64,000 nucleotides of DNA from Chiridota heheva (GCA_020152595.1 JAIGNY010000693.1:147446-211445); one strand, 5' to 3'. Shown: positions 14,060-26,645, numbered from the stretch's first letter. The notes: generated from the sequence alone by a model not told the origin. Numbers and translations: made by a program.

Positions 14060-15738
14060 GGAAAAAATACTTGTGTTCACGACAGCGGCGTAGGAAGATA
14101 TTTGTCATGTGTGTGTGCGTGTGGGGGGGGGGCAGAATATCAATTTCTTCAGACGCGTAGCGTGACAAAAATATAAAGTTCATAAAACGAATAACGCCTG
14201 CTACTTTTTATATCCAATCTTAAATGCAAACGATCTAAGACCCTTTTTTTATTACGTTGCTAATTATGAAGTGCATTGATTATAAAATTACCAGAATTAT
14301 CACTTATTTGTAGTTCCTTCCAATATTTTTGTATTGTAGTAATTTGACCAAATATTTTGCCAACATTATTCACGTTTTCAGTTCTCGTGGCCTACACTTC
14401 TTTTAGAAATAATCACGTCCTATTCAGATAGGGATTTTTTTTTTCAATTATCTGTATTTAGTTGACATGATCCGTTGTTCATATCTTGTGCAACTGTAAT
14501 TTATAAAAAATTGCTGGCCATCCTTTTTATGATTTGCAAAAAAGTGGGGCTTGTGCCCCCTCCCCTTCCTCTTCCTACTACGCGGCCTATGATACCACAA
14601 CTTCCGATTCACGAAAATGATGCATGAGAGCAACTGTTGTATTACTCGTATTTGTATATCGCAAAGACTAATAGTGCAAGGCTTGTGATTATTCGTATGA
14701 TTCAACAACATGCTATTGTTTCACAAGATGAGCAATCAAATTTTCTTATTTTTCAATACTGTATTTCTGTAGATAAATACACTCCTCGGCATCACGTAGA
14801 GATGCTACTGAATGAGATGGCACGTACGAAGGAATATGGAGAAATCTATGTGTTTAGTCTAAATGGAAATAGTATAGTGAAAACTAGTGCAAATTCATGT
14901 TTTGGACATTTGTTGGTAACATAGTGATACGTTCAGATACATTGCAATGCATCCCCCACAATGATATACTCTATTATTTAAGATGAAGTGAATAATTAGG
15001 TACATAATATGCATTGGCTTTACCGTAGACAGTAATGCCGTAGCCAGCGCACGGGACCTAATTAATGCGATAAGTAACGTATACCAAGCAGGCGAGTTAG
15101 CTTTGGCACACACAATGCATTGATACAGTATATACTATAACTTGCAAAGTTAATAGAATCACAAGGCAAAAGTACATGGTATAATAAGGACATGATAGCC
15201 ATAAGTACACAGTAAAGGCATTCAGAAAAAGTAAAGGTGCTTAGATGATCTAGCCGATAGATAAGGCAAAAATACTTAATTGAAGTGAAGGAACTAAGAG
15301 AATGTAAAAGCTCTTAGATAAAATAAAGCAACTTAGCTGGCGAACTAGCTAGCTCCAAGGCGAGACATGTTCTCCCTATTTTGCTGCAGTCAGAAATGAG
15401 AGAAGATTGCAGATGTTCATGTACCCACAAACTGAATAAGCAGCAAAGGCCTAAGAACCAATGAGAACACTCCACACGACATAGAACTAAACTGATCCTG
15501 GAAGATAAGGGGAATACATAACAATTGCTACACACAACCCGAAAACAATGCAGTTCTTGAGGTAAGTACAGTACAAAAACACTACAAGACCTTTTCCCAA
15601 AGCACCCAGTCGCTAAGACAATGTTTGTTATATATCCAGCCCACATCCACTTGGAATCAAACAACATTTAGTTAGACCTTCTCGCCTTCATTAGATATGT
15701 CCTATCGCTTATTGTTCCGCAATTGTATTTAGTTAAAA
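14060..15738. other. Anonymous sequence in the inverted-repeat spacer
   Basis: Holds a GT-rich and poly-G patch at 14105-14135, a 95-codon open frame of no known family at 14637-14924 (+), and a degenerate AAG-rich stretch with loosely spaced GTACA and AAGG words at about 15120-15320. A 117-codon minus-strand frame at 15314-15667 is rich in Cys and Leu and unidentified. Confidence 0.5.
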
Positions 15739-15965
15739 GAGCGCTAGACCAAAAAATGAGGGCGTATTTTTAGAGGGCCCTCAAAAATCAAATGTTTATG
15801 TAGCACGCAATGGTATAGCAATTTTCTGGTTAATATGGATATTTAAGTGACTTTGCCCTCATGTCGTCTATGGGCTATGGGGGAATGAAATTTATCGATC
15901 TGTTGTGGATAATGTATCTGTGAAATTCGCAAACACGAGCGCCCTCACTTTTCGGTCTAGTGCTC
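15739..15965. mobile_element. MITE-like element with 26-bp terminal inverted repeats
   Basis: The left end, GAGCGCTAGACC then AAAAAATGAGGGCG (15739-15764), matches the reverse complement of the right end (15940-15965) at 23 of 26 positions. The element is 227 bp and has no coding capacity. An internal palindrome around GAGGGCCCTC lies at about 15773-15783. No clean target-site duplication is visible, so the superfamily is unassigned. Confidence 0.65.
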
Positions 15966-16039
15966 CATAAACCGCATGTGTTTATCTTTCTATTCAATTC
16001 GTCTTCTCAGTTTAATTGCTTCATGCATAGTGCATTTTG

Positions 16040-16150
16040 AATTCAAATGCAGAGATAAATAATGCAAATCTTTTTCTTCATATCATTGAATCATTTTCTT
16101 TCATTTGTAATAGTATATGATGTTGTTCCTAATTTTGTTATACATTGCAG
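16040..16150 (+). repeat. Inner inverted-repeat arm 2, right
   Basis: Inverted counterpart of 13894-14010. It ends in the acceptor TACATTGCAG. Confidence 0.8.
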
Positions 16151-16428
16151 GAGACAGCATGATTTATACTTGTCGCGGCGACTGTATCAACAACAACCAA
16201 CAGTTTTCAACGAGAGATCGAGACAATGATAGATGACATTTATCATATGCGACGGACAAACCAGGTGTATGGTGGTTTAATGCCTGCAGCCGGGTTTACC
16301 ACAACGGTAGATACGTGGAGGGAGGATCCGCACCGGATTACCATTCAGTTTGCTGGTACTATTTTGCAGGCAAAAATACCCGTATTTACTCAATTTCATG
16401 GAATAAGCTGTGTTTTAACACAACATAA
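16151..16428 (+). pseudogene. FReD terminal exon, full length, one in-frame TGA
   Basis: The acceptor TACATTGCAG is followed by GDSMIYTCRGDCINNNQQF, STRDRDNDR and a TGA at 16234-16236. It then continues HLSYAT, PGVWWFNACSRVYHNGRYV, EGGSAPDYHSVCWYYF and ends TRIYSISWNKLCFNTT with a stop at 16426-16428. Apart from the TGA it is a contiguous ~91-codon terminal exon. SCA has become SYA, so the first disulfide Cys is lost. The terminal SLKF.EMKL is diverged. Confidence 0.82.
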
Positions 16429-16429
16429 A

Positions 16430-16931
16430 AGTAGCATCCGGCAAACAAGATTCTCGAATGGAAATTCAAAACTCAAATCTATTGAATGATTTTAAATGTC
16501 AATAGTTGATGCTTTAATTTTAAGATTATCTACATACCGCAGATACAAATGTTAGTTATGAATGATTAGAACAAAAGAGAATAGGTTTGAGAATATGAGT
16601 AGCAGGAAATTGTTGATTTATTTGCATTGCTTACGTATACGGGGATGTAATGTTATTTGTTTGTTGTGATATTTGCAGATTAACTGTATAGTAAACATTA
16701 ATATAGGTAGCATTAATAGTATGATGTTTTACTCATATAGACACACGGGCCGCGGAGCAATATTTCAAGTAGCGAACACATTTGAAACAACTGATCTGAG
16801 AGACGGAAATGCAAAATGAGCGAATTGGTAAACTACCCATACGTTCATCATTGCTGATAATGATAGGTATGGTCATTCTGGAACTAAATTTGAGGATTCT
16901 CTTACTTACCCTATTAAAAACTATATTGAAA
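16430..16931. other. Anonymous sequence
   Basis: No recognisable feature. Confidence 0.5.
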
Positions 16932-17090
16932 CCTACTTGTACGTATTTGCCGTTGAGGAAAACATTACTGCAGCGATTGAACCACCACGCACCTGGGTAA
17001 GCTTCGGCACAAGCGCTGTGATAGCGACCACCAAAGTACCTACAGTTGTTGCAAGCATCATTGTCTCGATCTCTTGTGCATCACGTTATT
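16932..17090 (-). CDS. FReD exon, cysteine-rich variant
   Basis: The minus strand reads TRDRDNDACNNCRYFGGRY, HSACAEAYPGAWWFNRC and SNVFLNGKYVQV. The calcium loop, WW pair and both framing Cys are intact, and an extra loop holds C..C. The upstream NNNQQFS portion is replaced by sequence with an in-frame stop (I-T-stop-C before TRDRD). The downstream terminal segment is not seen. The exon body is open but incomplete. Confidence 0.75.
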
Positions 17091-17099
17091 ACTGCCTCT

Positions 17100-17945
17100 G
17101 GGTAATAATAACATGTGTTCCAGGTGGAACTTATTTGATATGTAATACTTTAAGTTATTAGGGACTTAAGGGGACGCTAGAAAATGTTGCAATGTTAGAT
17201 TGGTATCAATAATATAATCAGTGAATCATCGTCTTTTATTAAAAAAAAGCTAACCCTTTTAAATATGCACTTATATGAACGGGTTGGGCCCGTACGGTTA
17301 CATACAGTGGCGACTTATTCTTGATAGCGTAATGTAATAGGGAGCAGTTTTTTTTTCTTCAGCAACACGTATTTGTTACGAAACATACGGAATTTAGCAT
17401 ATAGAATCGGTCTATGTCATAATGCACAAAGAAGACAAGCAACAGTACTTGTTGTTAAAAATATTTCAATTTGTTTTAAATCCACTATTTTAATTTTTAA
17501 AAATCCGAGCAGTTCATTAGCATTTAGATGGCATGAGTTGTCTCAAATGAGACTATTCCATGACCTGGATCATTTAAACTGTGGCCATTTGTTTATTACT
17601 ATTCCCAGTAATTGGATCGATATCATAATATACATTTCAGGTATGAAAAGTAGACAAATCGCTCAAGCTCGAATTACTTAGATCCACGCAGTGGATGCAC
17701 AATGGTGAACATGTAGGCAAGATAACGAATAATACGGGAAAATATCACTAGTTTGACTTTGTTTTGATTGTTTAACTAATCCACCCATAAGATCGCTAAT
17801 GTCTGAATGTGAACTAACTAAAAAAATGAAAATATGAATACTGACCATATAAGATAAATTGTCCAATAAGCAATTTTGTAATGATCAAATTATATGTTGC
17901 TTTACTTGGTTGGCCTTTGTACAGTAGGGGCATGGAAATAAACTC
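17100..17945. other. Anonymous sequence
   Basis: A 102-codon open frame at 17373-17681 (+) has no family signature. Nothing else is seen. Confidence 0.5.
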
Positions 17946-18545
17946 GAGTTATTGTACTTTTTTTAAACGTCTGGGATGTTTCAGTTAAACATATCGTGTG
18001 GGAAAATGTATTTATCAATTTATATTTTATTGAATTTTTCTGCCATTTATTTGTTGGGATAAATTTCATAGAATGTATTGCAGGTATTGATACAAAAATA
18101 ACAATCACAAAATATTACTCATGAAGAGACCAGTTATCGGTAGTTTATTATAGAAACCGTAGGTAATTGGAGCATGGACTGTCACGTGGTAATAATTATT
18201 AACAATTATTTAAATTAAAAGGTATAACTTTCATAGCTTGAAGCATTTTGTAACACATAAGTATTATTCGAACCACATTAAGCCTTGTACACAGGACCGA
18301 TCGAGGGATTTTGATCTGCAGCAATTACTTGAAAGGAGCAGCAATTGTTTTTTTATTACTTGTTATGATTACGTTGGTCCTTCATGTACATATCTGACGT
18401 TGAGGTAAGCGTTACTGCAGCGTTTGAATTACCACGCACCAGCGTATTTCGTAGCACAAGAGTCAAACCTACGATAGCCACAACGGTTACATGGATCATT
18501 GTCACGATACCATACCAAACCTTTTCATAATTTCAAAAATAATCA
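17946..18545 (-). repeat. Inner inverted-repeat arm 1, right
   Basis: Inverted counterpart of 12780-13445, ending at the (TA)n tract. Confidence 0.85.
18377..18510 (-). pseudogene. FReD exon fragment, cysteine-rich variant, in-frame stop
   Basis: The minus strand reads [20 protein letters not shown], then AGAW, a stop in place of the second W, FKRCSNAYLN, then VRYVHEG. It is the inverted partner of 12885-13020 and retains the C-terminal Cys that the partner has lost. Confidence 0.75.
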
Positions 18546-18774
<229 letters not shown>

Positions 18775-20330
18775 GCAGAAAGCACTGTATTACAGTATTA
18801 GTTCAGTGGTCAACCAATTTATTTTATGTGAAAGAGGACATAAAAAGAAACAAAATGGTGAAAAAACCGTTCAAAAACCTTATTCAGTTAAAGAGATATT
18901 TAAGTTTAAAGCTCTGTCTTATCTGTATAGAAATAACTGGTGTAGTAAGTCTACTATGGAAGGTTAGTGCCCCTATCCTCACCTTCTTAACAATTGTTAA
19001 AGTATTTTTATGAAAATTTATTTCACTCTTTTCCTATTTCAATTATATTTCCTCGAAAATTCTTCAGGTGGTAAATTATAATTATCCTTGCAAGATTCTA
19101 TTTTGCTACTTTCCTGGCATACCCAATGATTTTTCGCACTAAAATCGAAGAACAAAATATAATAGAACACACAAAGATATTGAAGAATCTGAAGCAGTGA
19201 CATCACAATAGTCTGATTGCAGTCGTTTCTCTGCAAATGATACCACACTTCAAACTTAAAAATCTCCTTAACGCAATACCATTTTTGAATAATTTCTTCA
19301 CCATTTTGTTTTTTTTATAGTCCTCTTTCAAATAAGATGTACTTTCGTGACCACTAAACTAATCTTTTAAATTACCATCTTGGACGCATGGCGATATTAC
19401 GTTTAATGTAAAACTATACTTGTATTTTTATGCCTATCCAAAAATAGAGTTCAATCATCTGCCATTGATACATTGAAACTATACATCGTAGTGCAGTACA
19501 AACGTAAAACAATATTTATAGCCACACTATATAGAATATTCGCACACTGTAAACATAATTTAGTCAAGCGAAAATTCTGGTCCAGGTCACTAACTTGCTT
19601 CATCGGGCAATTTCATTGCATACAATTTCATTTTTTACCAAACGTCTTCTATGAATTGTGTATCTTGCTGGACTATCATATTAAACATCGTTGACATATT
19701 ACTTATATAGTACATGTTGTTACCTGGACCAATGTCAAACCTGGTAATTACTGTGACATCGAAAAATAATTATATATGTTTCTGCAATACTATTGTTAGC
19801 TATATTTCTGCCAATTTTTCTAACTCGTACATCTTTCATTCAGACACCAAATTGACTGCAAGTAGGTAATAAGGACTTGCAAATTGCACGGCTATAAAAA
19901 TTGACCACTTGCAATAATGTTGGATGCTTGACTTATACATCACATTACTAAGCTTCATTTAAATCAAATTATGTTTTAATACATAATCTAATCCTAAAAA
20001 CATTATCTGACCAGATAATTCGTGCAAGGTTCTCTTCTTAGTTGTCCTTACAATTAACTGTACCATAAAATGATTTACTTCATATAAATACGGCTCTCCT
20101 TGATTTGGCTCATCAACTTGATAATGTTTTTTGCTTTTGTTATATTAAACTATTTGATTAAATCTGGAAAATTTACATCGAAGAGATTGTTAACCTATGT
20201 TTAAATATATTTTACAGATATACCTGTATAATAGTTTTTGAGTGATTCCACTGTATACTCCATTTATCCTTCCTCCATGCCGCCATCAATTTGCCTGGTA
20301 TATACCAAAAAGTCAATAATACGTGGGAGT
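18775..20330. other. Anonymous AT-rich sequence
   Basis: No domain or repeat recognised. Short open frames here are unsupported. Confidence 0.55.
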
Positions 20331-21120
20331 TATTATTATTATTATGTAGATGCTTATATAGCGCTTATATTGAGAACAAAACTAAGCGCTTTACATTATT
20401 GGTTAAAAAGGTGTGTTTTCAATTGCTTCTTGAAATTGATAATGTCACCTGCAGATCTGATGTGGACAGGCAGCTCATTCCAGAGAGATGATCCAGTGAC
20501 AGCCAAGTTGTAACGACTAACTTGTTTGCTGCCATACTGTCTCCTTATCAGTGGGCCATTAGAGGCAGACCTAAGTCTGGGATCTGGGACATACAGATGA
20601 ATTAATTCAGACAGATAAATTGGTGCAAGACCATGTAGAATTTTAAAAAGATGAACATAAAGCCTAAACCTAATTCGTGACTGTACTCTGAGCTAATGCA
20701 AATGGGAAATTATAGGAGTAATATGAGATCTTATACCTATGCCAGAGATCAGTCTTGCAGCAGTATTCTGATCAAGTTGAAGTTTGTTTAACAGGCCACC
20801 TGATAAACCACTCAGTAAACCAGAAGCATAATCAATTCTGCTGATTACCAGTGATTGAACAGCACACTTACATGCGTCATGAGTAAGATAAGGCCTTATC
20901 TTACGCAGCTTCCATAAGTGGAAGTTGGCACTGCTGCACACCTGATTCACATGTTTAGACATTGATAAACTGCTATCAAAATAGGCCCCAAGGTTCCTGA
21001 TATGGTCAGATCCAGGGACTACAACCGCGCCAACTTGCAGTGAGATATTATGCAATCCATATTGGAAAGATTCAGTTATGAATCTTTCCAACGAGTGCCG
21101 ACAAAAGGTTAAGAGTCGTA
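20331..21120 (-). mobile_element. LINE 3' fragment (CR1/L2-like), second family
   Basis: The minus-strand coding reads HIRNLGAYFDSSLSMSKHV, WKLRKIRPYLTHDACKCAVQ, ISRIDYASGLL, LDQNTAARLISG. After a frame break comes FKILHGLAPIYLSELIHLYV, LAVTGSSLWNELPV and NFKKQLKTHLF. The 3' end holds the same 13-mer AAGCGCTATATAA as the element at 0.7 kb, then a (TAA)5 tail at 20331-20345. RT catalytic motifs are absent because of 5' truncation. It is a different lineage from the 784-1908 copy. Confidence 0.85.
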
Positions 21121-21146
21121 AGTTAGAAAATGTAAGGGTATATACC

Positions 21147-21561
21147 AACCTTATCTCACGATGCTAAGCAAGCTGTGAATCTTCATACTGCTTGGGATGA
21201 TGGACCATTGTGCACTATAAACCATGCGTGTATGCTTTATTTCGGTACATGTCAGGGATACTAAATGCCTTTTTAATCTTCAGTGCAAATGGTTGAATAG
21301 CCTACATCCTAACCATTTGTTTCAGTCTTCTAACTAACCGTTGTCATGAATCTTACCTTATTTCACGATGCTAAGCAAGCTGTGAATCTTCATACTGCCT
21401 GGGATGATGGTCCCTTGTGCACTATAACCCATGCGAGTATGCTTTAACTCGATGCCTGTGAGGGATACTAAATGCCTTTTCTAAGCTTCAGTTCAAATGG
21501 TTGAATAGCCTACATCCTAGCCATTAGTTTCAGTGTTCTAACTAACCGTTGTCAAAAGTCT
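21147..21561. repeat. Tandem duplication, two ~207-bp units
   Basis: The two units both contain GATGCTAAGCAAGCTGTGAA, GGGATACTAAATGCC and CTAACTAACCGTTGTCA. They start at about 21147 and 21354. No coding potential is seen. Confidence 0.85.
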
Positions 21562-21997
21562 TATACGTACGTATGTATGTGCAGCAGCAAGGGACGGAAT
21601 TTAAGAAAATATATGCAGAAAAAATTGTACTAGTTTGTAAAATGTATGTTCTAGTATGTCTAAGACACTCAGTCACTCCCAGCTAAGGGAAGAGTGGCGA
21701 TTGGTCGTGATGGAAGGTAACAAAAATACTGTCGGTATGTAAGAAGTTCTTTTTTAAGTTCTATCATTTATCATTTATTAACACAATACAACGACAATAA
21801 ACAAACTGCAAAAGAAACAGTTTAATAAAATGTCGCTATTCAAGTAAGCAAGAAATACCTATTTTAAGAAATCAATTAATTTTTCGAAAGATAGTGTGCA
21901 TGTTGGTTTTATTTATGCAGCTTTGCAATTTCAGACGATATCTATGTAATTTCTTGAATCAAACATTTGGCCTTATTTACACAGTAAGGATCATGGT

Positions 21998-22225
21998 ACA
22001 ATATTTTTCTACAAGAGATCGGGATAAAGGTATAAGTGACAGATCATGCACGACACATATATCAGGTGCGTGGTGGTCTAATGGATGTAGCTCTGCTCCC
22101 CTCAACAGGAATTACATCCAGGAAGGATTGGCTTCAAGCTTGTATTAGTCAGTTTGCTGGTATCAATTCGGAAGTAGAAACACTTGATATTACTCTGAAT
22201 CACTAAAAGGCAAGGAAATGAAATA
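21998..22225 (+). pseudogene. FReD terminal exon, frameshifted
   Basis: Reads QYFSTRDRDKGISDRSCTT, then SGAWWSNGCSSAPLNRNYI and QEG. A frameshift follows; the next frame reads SVCWYQFGSRNT, a stop, then YYSESLKGKEMK. DRDND is altered to DRDKG, weakening the calcium site, and WWFN is WWSN. The upstream GDSM and Asn stretch is not preserved. Confidence 0.78.
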
Positions 22226-22508
22226 CAATAAATAATTTATTTTAGTTTGTTGGTATAGTATATCTTAAAGTGTATCAATCTTGTAAATTCATAAATATGT
22301 AAATTGATATAACATAGATTTCGTAAAAAATAAAGCGGTTTATGGCAAAAACATTCGCTTGAATAGCTTTTTGTACACCTATACAAATGGGAAATAGCAC
22401 ATCCTTCCTTATTTTTGACGACGGATAAATAAAAATGCAATTAATAAATTCAATGAGTAATAGATATTACAAATACACACAGACATTACAAAATGTGACC
22501 ATTCACTG

Positions 22509-22668
22509 AAAGCTATGGTAATAAAACTTTCAAATGGTATATTAATCAAGCACCCAGAGTCGAAATTCGTTCTGGAAGTTATTCTGCCAATACCGACACC
22601 AACCAAATATAATGATGAATTAAAGCGAAGAGTCTATTTCTCAAAAAATAATCACATTTTTGGATAGC
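22509..22668 (+). CDS. Unidentified ORF, copy B of 5358-5546
   Basis: The frame LKAMVIKLSNGILIKHPE, FVLEVILPIPTPTKYNDEL, KRRVYFS is open and matches the copy A ORF with scattered replacements. The splice acceptor of copy A is degraded here (ATTACAAAATG). Function is unknown. Confidence 0.3.
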
Positions 22669-22792
22669 CATACGTAAATCAGTGAAACAAAGTTTGTTAG
22701 ACACTCCTATGTTTATATTTGGTAAATTTATCAAATACCATTCTGAATAAAACAAACGCAATGAACTCATATGGAAATGTTATGGGTTTTGA

Positions 22793-22999
22793 ATGTTCAA
22801 AATCTGCACATTTAATGTAATAACCGACTGGTTAGCTAAATTGATAGAGCACTTGCTCAACGGCAGATACGTACAAGGAGCTAACAACGAATGTGATAAA
22901 GTGTTATGGTATACGTTCAAGAGCACATATTGCTACTCACTAAAATTCATCGGAATGAAGTTGCATTATAAAGATAGATTATATTTATTATCAAAATGA
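22793..22999 (+). CDS. FReD C-terminal exon (copy B)
   Basis: The open frame reads ITDWLAKLIEHLLNGRYVQG, NNECDKVLWYTFKST, YCYSLKFIGMKLH and ends LYLLSK. It has the same architecture as copy A, with replacements such as SF to LL before NGRYV. No splice acceptor is evident. The first ATG (22793) is probably not a true start. Confidence 0.7.
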   Translation: MFKICTFNVITDWLAKLIEHLLNGRYVQGANNECDKVLWYTFKSTYCYSLKFIGMKLHYKDRLYLLSK

Positions 23000-24179
23000 C
23001 CATGATCCAGATATATCATATTTTGCAATGAAATATGTGGATAAGTATATACAATCAAATATATACAAATATAAAATGTTACTGAAAATTCGATCGCGAA
23101 CTTTGGTACTTTGATAGGCTGATTATCAGTGACACACAATTACTCGCGAAGTGAAACATTTTGACAATGCAGGACTGTGATGTTATTAATTAAATAGCGT
23201 AAATTGGCATGTATACGTGCTGTATTTTTTTTTAAAGAAGAAAATTGTCAAAAAACTGTTAAACATCAAGTTTGAACCTTTTGCAATATAGAGTTTTTGT
23301 TTTGTTTTCAATGATGAAGAACGATATTTATTACGACCTTAAGATACTTTATTTGAATCAAAATTTATATTTGCAAATCTCGAATTCTAAGGCTCTTCAT
23401 TTTTATTTTTCGTGAAATTTCATTTTATTTTCACATGTTTATATCTGGATATATCATACCATTCCCACACGGTCCTTCATTTCATTTCTTCGTTCACACT
23501 TTTGGCTGAAGAATGTACAAATCGCTCTACATTACTTCCCCAAAAATAATTATTTTAACTTAGTATTAAAAAAAGATAATAAAGAGAATAATTGAGTGAG
23601 TTCACGTCCAGCCGATCAGAATATTTAAAGATGTATTTTAGCAGCAGCAAAGGCATTTTATAAAATGCTACAAAAAACTCTACGTTTAAAAACGGAAGTC
23701 TCATGATACATCACTTACAAATTCCGCAGTATATATGATATTCATCAGTAAACTTATTTGAATATGCCAACATAGTAATTTCTTGTCTTGTTTCGACAAC
23801 ATTCAATTCAAACGTAACTGATAACTGTTATTAAACAATTCAATGTAACATGTGTGTTGACTAAGGTTATGTTTTTAAACAGTTTTGCTCTATGTATTTC
23901 ATATGTATTTCATACGTAGTCAAATTGGGCTCAAATTTCCACATATAATGATGTGCATATGGTACATGTCAAATACATGAACTATGTGAATTTTTATTTT
24001 ACCTTTTTTCGTTGCTGAATTTTAAACATTGTGGTTTAATTTTCAAATACTGCAAGGTTGTATCTTTTGAGATTAGGTATTTGTTATGAAAAATTGAATT
24101 AAGTTTGAAACACCATATCCATTTAATAGCAATATCATTTATCATGGTTCGGGTAGGAAGATTCAAGGAGAGAGCATCA

Positions 24180-24370
24180 TAGATACGCCAGGGACATGCA
24201 TGGACAAAACATCCAACAGTTTTCAACGCAGGATCGAGACAATGATAATTGGAACAGCCTATCATGTGCTCATGGTTCTCCGGTTCGTGGTGGTGAAACT
24301 GGGGCAGCTATGTTTAATTCAACAATAAATACGTACACTAAGGTTGTACATCAAGTTATTTAGCGGTGTC
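24180..24370 (+). pseudogene. FReD middle segment, broken (copy B)
   Basis: After an AAG/GAGAGAGCATC start resembling the acceptor-GDSM junction, the conserved frame reads IQQFSTQDRDNDNWNSLSCA, HGSPVRGGE, then INTYTK. It stays open to a stop near 24360. GAWWFN is read out of frame (VRGGE), and the GESIID start is one frame off. Copies A and C share this damage. Confidence 0.72.
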
Positions 24371-24627
24371 TATCAAACAGTATAGCGGTGTCTAGCTGTA
24401 ATCATTTCCGTCAAAAATGGTAATTTTTTTAGGAATGCATTATTAATAACATACGTCGGCAAAACACAATGACGTACACGTATTCTTTCTGTATGAAGTT
24501 TGGCAAATACATAGGATAAGACATTTAGATTTGGCACTGAAAAGGCAAAGACAAACTTATGTTACACTGCATTGAAAGATGTTTGAAAGGTAAGTACTGT
24601 CAAACAGGATGCTGGCTAGACAACAAA

Positions 24628-24642
24628 GGGCGGGTGGGTGGG
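24628..24642 (+). other. G-quadruplex motif
   Basis: Four G triplets separated by single bases (GGGCGGGTGGGTGGG) in a G-rich block at 24628-24770. The corresponding C-rich block of copy A is at 3309-3341. Confidence 0.7.
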
Positions 24643-24867
24643 TTGGTGGAGATGGGGGGTGGGGGAATTACTTAGGGCCAATCGGGTTTGTATTGGTAAC
24701 GGGAGGTGGGGTACTTAGAGACGAGGGGGTATGAGGGCACAAATAATGAGGTGAAGGGGTGGTTACTTATAGCCAATAGGAGTCTGAATATTGTTAACCA
24801 GGAGTTTTGAAAAGACCGCTATAAATAGCACAAATTAGTTATAACATTTGTTTATGTGGTATTAACA

Positions 24868-25030
24868 AAAGTGCAGTGGCTCAGTGGTTAAGAAGTCATA
24901 TTCATAAGCTTTTTAAACGGGACAAAATTTGCAGATTTTTGCGTCTGTCCGTGTGTTTGTGTCTGTATGTGTGTGCATGTGTGCGTATGCAAAAATTAAT
25001 TTTGTGTCGCTTATAACTCAAAAACTTTAA
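24868..25030 (+). mobile_element. tRNA-derived SINE fragment (copy B)
   Basis: GTGGCTCAGTGGTTAAGAAG resembles a tRNA A box. A GT-rich tract follows. Confidence 0.4.
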
Positions 25031-25084
25031 CATTCCTAAAATGTAATACACTAAAATTAAACAAAACATTTAATGTAATAATCG

Positions 25085-25368
25085 ACTGGTTAGCTAAAAT
25101 TATAGAGCACTCGCTCAACGGCAGATACGTACAAGGAGCTAACAGCGCATGTTATAAAGTGGTATGGTATACGTTCAAGAGCACATATTGCTACTCACTA
25201 AAATTCATCGGAATGAAGTTGCATCATAAAGATAAATTATATTTATTATCAAACCATGATCCAGATATATCATATTTTGCAATGAAATATGTGGATAAGT
25301 ATATACAAACAATTATACACAAATATAGAATCTTCCTGAAAATTCGATCGCAATGTTTGGTACTTTGA
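25085..25368 (+). CDS. FReD C-terminal exon (copy C)
   Basis: The frame reads IIDWLAKIIEHSLNGRYVQG, NSACYKVVWYTFKST, YCYSLKFIGMKLHHKD. It continues 36 codons beyond the copy B stop because a small indel removes that stop, ending SQCLVL. The conserved body stays open. The longer tail is probably not ancestral. Confidence 0.68.
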
Positions 25369-26479
25369 TACGTGGATTATTTGTGACACACAATTACTCG
25401 CAAAGTGAAACATTTTGACAATGCAGGACTGTGATGTTATTCATTAAGTAGCGTAAATTGGCCTGCATACGCGGTGTGTTTTACTTTAAAAAAGGAAAAA
25501 TGTCAAAAAACTTTTAAACATAAAGTTTCAATCTTTTGCAATATAGAGGTGTCTTCAATAATCAAGAACGACATTTATTACGACCTTAAGATACTTTAAT
25601 TTAATCAAAATTTATATTTGCAGATCTCGAATTATATATCTTTTCATTTACATTTTTCGTGAAATTTACATCTTATTTCCACATGTTTATATCTAGATAT
25701 ATCATGCCATTCCCATACGGTTCTTCATTGCATTTCTTCGCCCACACTTTTAGCTGAAAAATATACAAATCGCTCCACATTATTTCCCCAAAAGTAATTG
25801 TTTATGGTTTTGTTTTAACTTAGAATCAAAAAAAGATAACCAATAGAATATTTGAATGAATTCACGTCCAGCGGGTCAGAATATTTAAAGACGTATTTTA
25901 GCAGCAGCAAAGGCATTTTATAAAATGCTACGAAAGACTATTCGTTTAAAAACGGAAGTTCGTATCATAATACATTACCTAAAAATTCCGCAGTATATAT
26001 GCTATTCATCAGTAAAGTTATTTGAATATGCCAACATAGTAATTTCTTGTCTTGTTTTGACAGAACTCTATTCAAACGTAACTGATAACTGTTAATAAAC
26101 AATTAAATGTAACATGTATGTTGACTAAGGTCATGTTTTCAAACAGTTTTGCTCTATGTATTTTATATGTTATTCATACGTAGTCAAATTAGACTCAAAT
26201 TTCCCATATATAATGATGTACATATGGTACATGTCCAACACATGAACTATGTGAATTTTATTTTACTTTTTTGGTTGCTAAATTTTAAACATTTTGATTT
26301 AATTTTTAAATACGGCAATTAAAAGTTACTTTTGAGATTTTTATGAGTTCAACAGGCTGAAAGGTTGTATCTTTCGAGATTAGGTATTTGTCATGAATAA
26401 TTGAATTAATTTTGAAACACCAGATCCATTTTATGGTAATATCATTTATTTTGGTTCGGGTAAGGAAGATTTCATGAGA

Positions 26480-26645
26480 GAGCATCATAGATACGTCAGG
26501 GACATGGATTGATAATACATCCAACAGTTTTCGACGCAGGATCGAGACAAGGATAATTGGAACAGTGTAGCATGTGCTCATGGTTCTCAGGTTCGTAGTG
26601 GTTTAACTAGGGCAACTATGCTTAACTCAACGATAAATACGCACA
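26480..26645 (+). pseudogene. FReD middle segment, broken (copy C)
   Basis: Reads IQQFSTQDRDKDNWNS, a shift, then SCAHGSQVRSG and decayed LNGRYV (INTHT). It has the same frame offset as copies A and B plus extra changes (DND to DKD, an added stop). Confidence 0.7.

Larger units (their letters stand above)
22550..25050 (+). repeat. Segmental duplication copy B
   Basis: Direct tandem neighbour of copy C and inverted relative to copy A. It contains the FReD terminal exon at 22.8 kb, the broken middle exon at 24.2 kb, a G-rich block and a tRNA-like SINE fragment. Confidence 0.88.
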
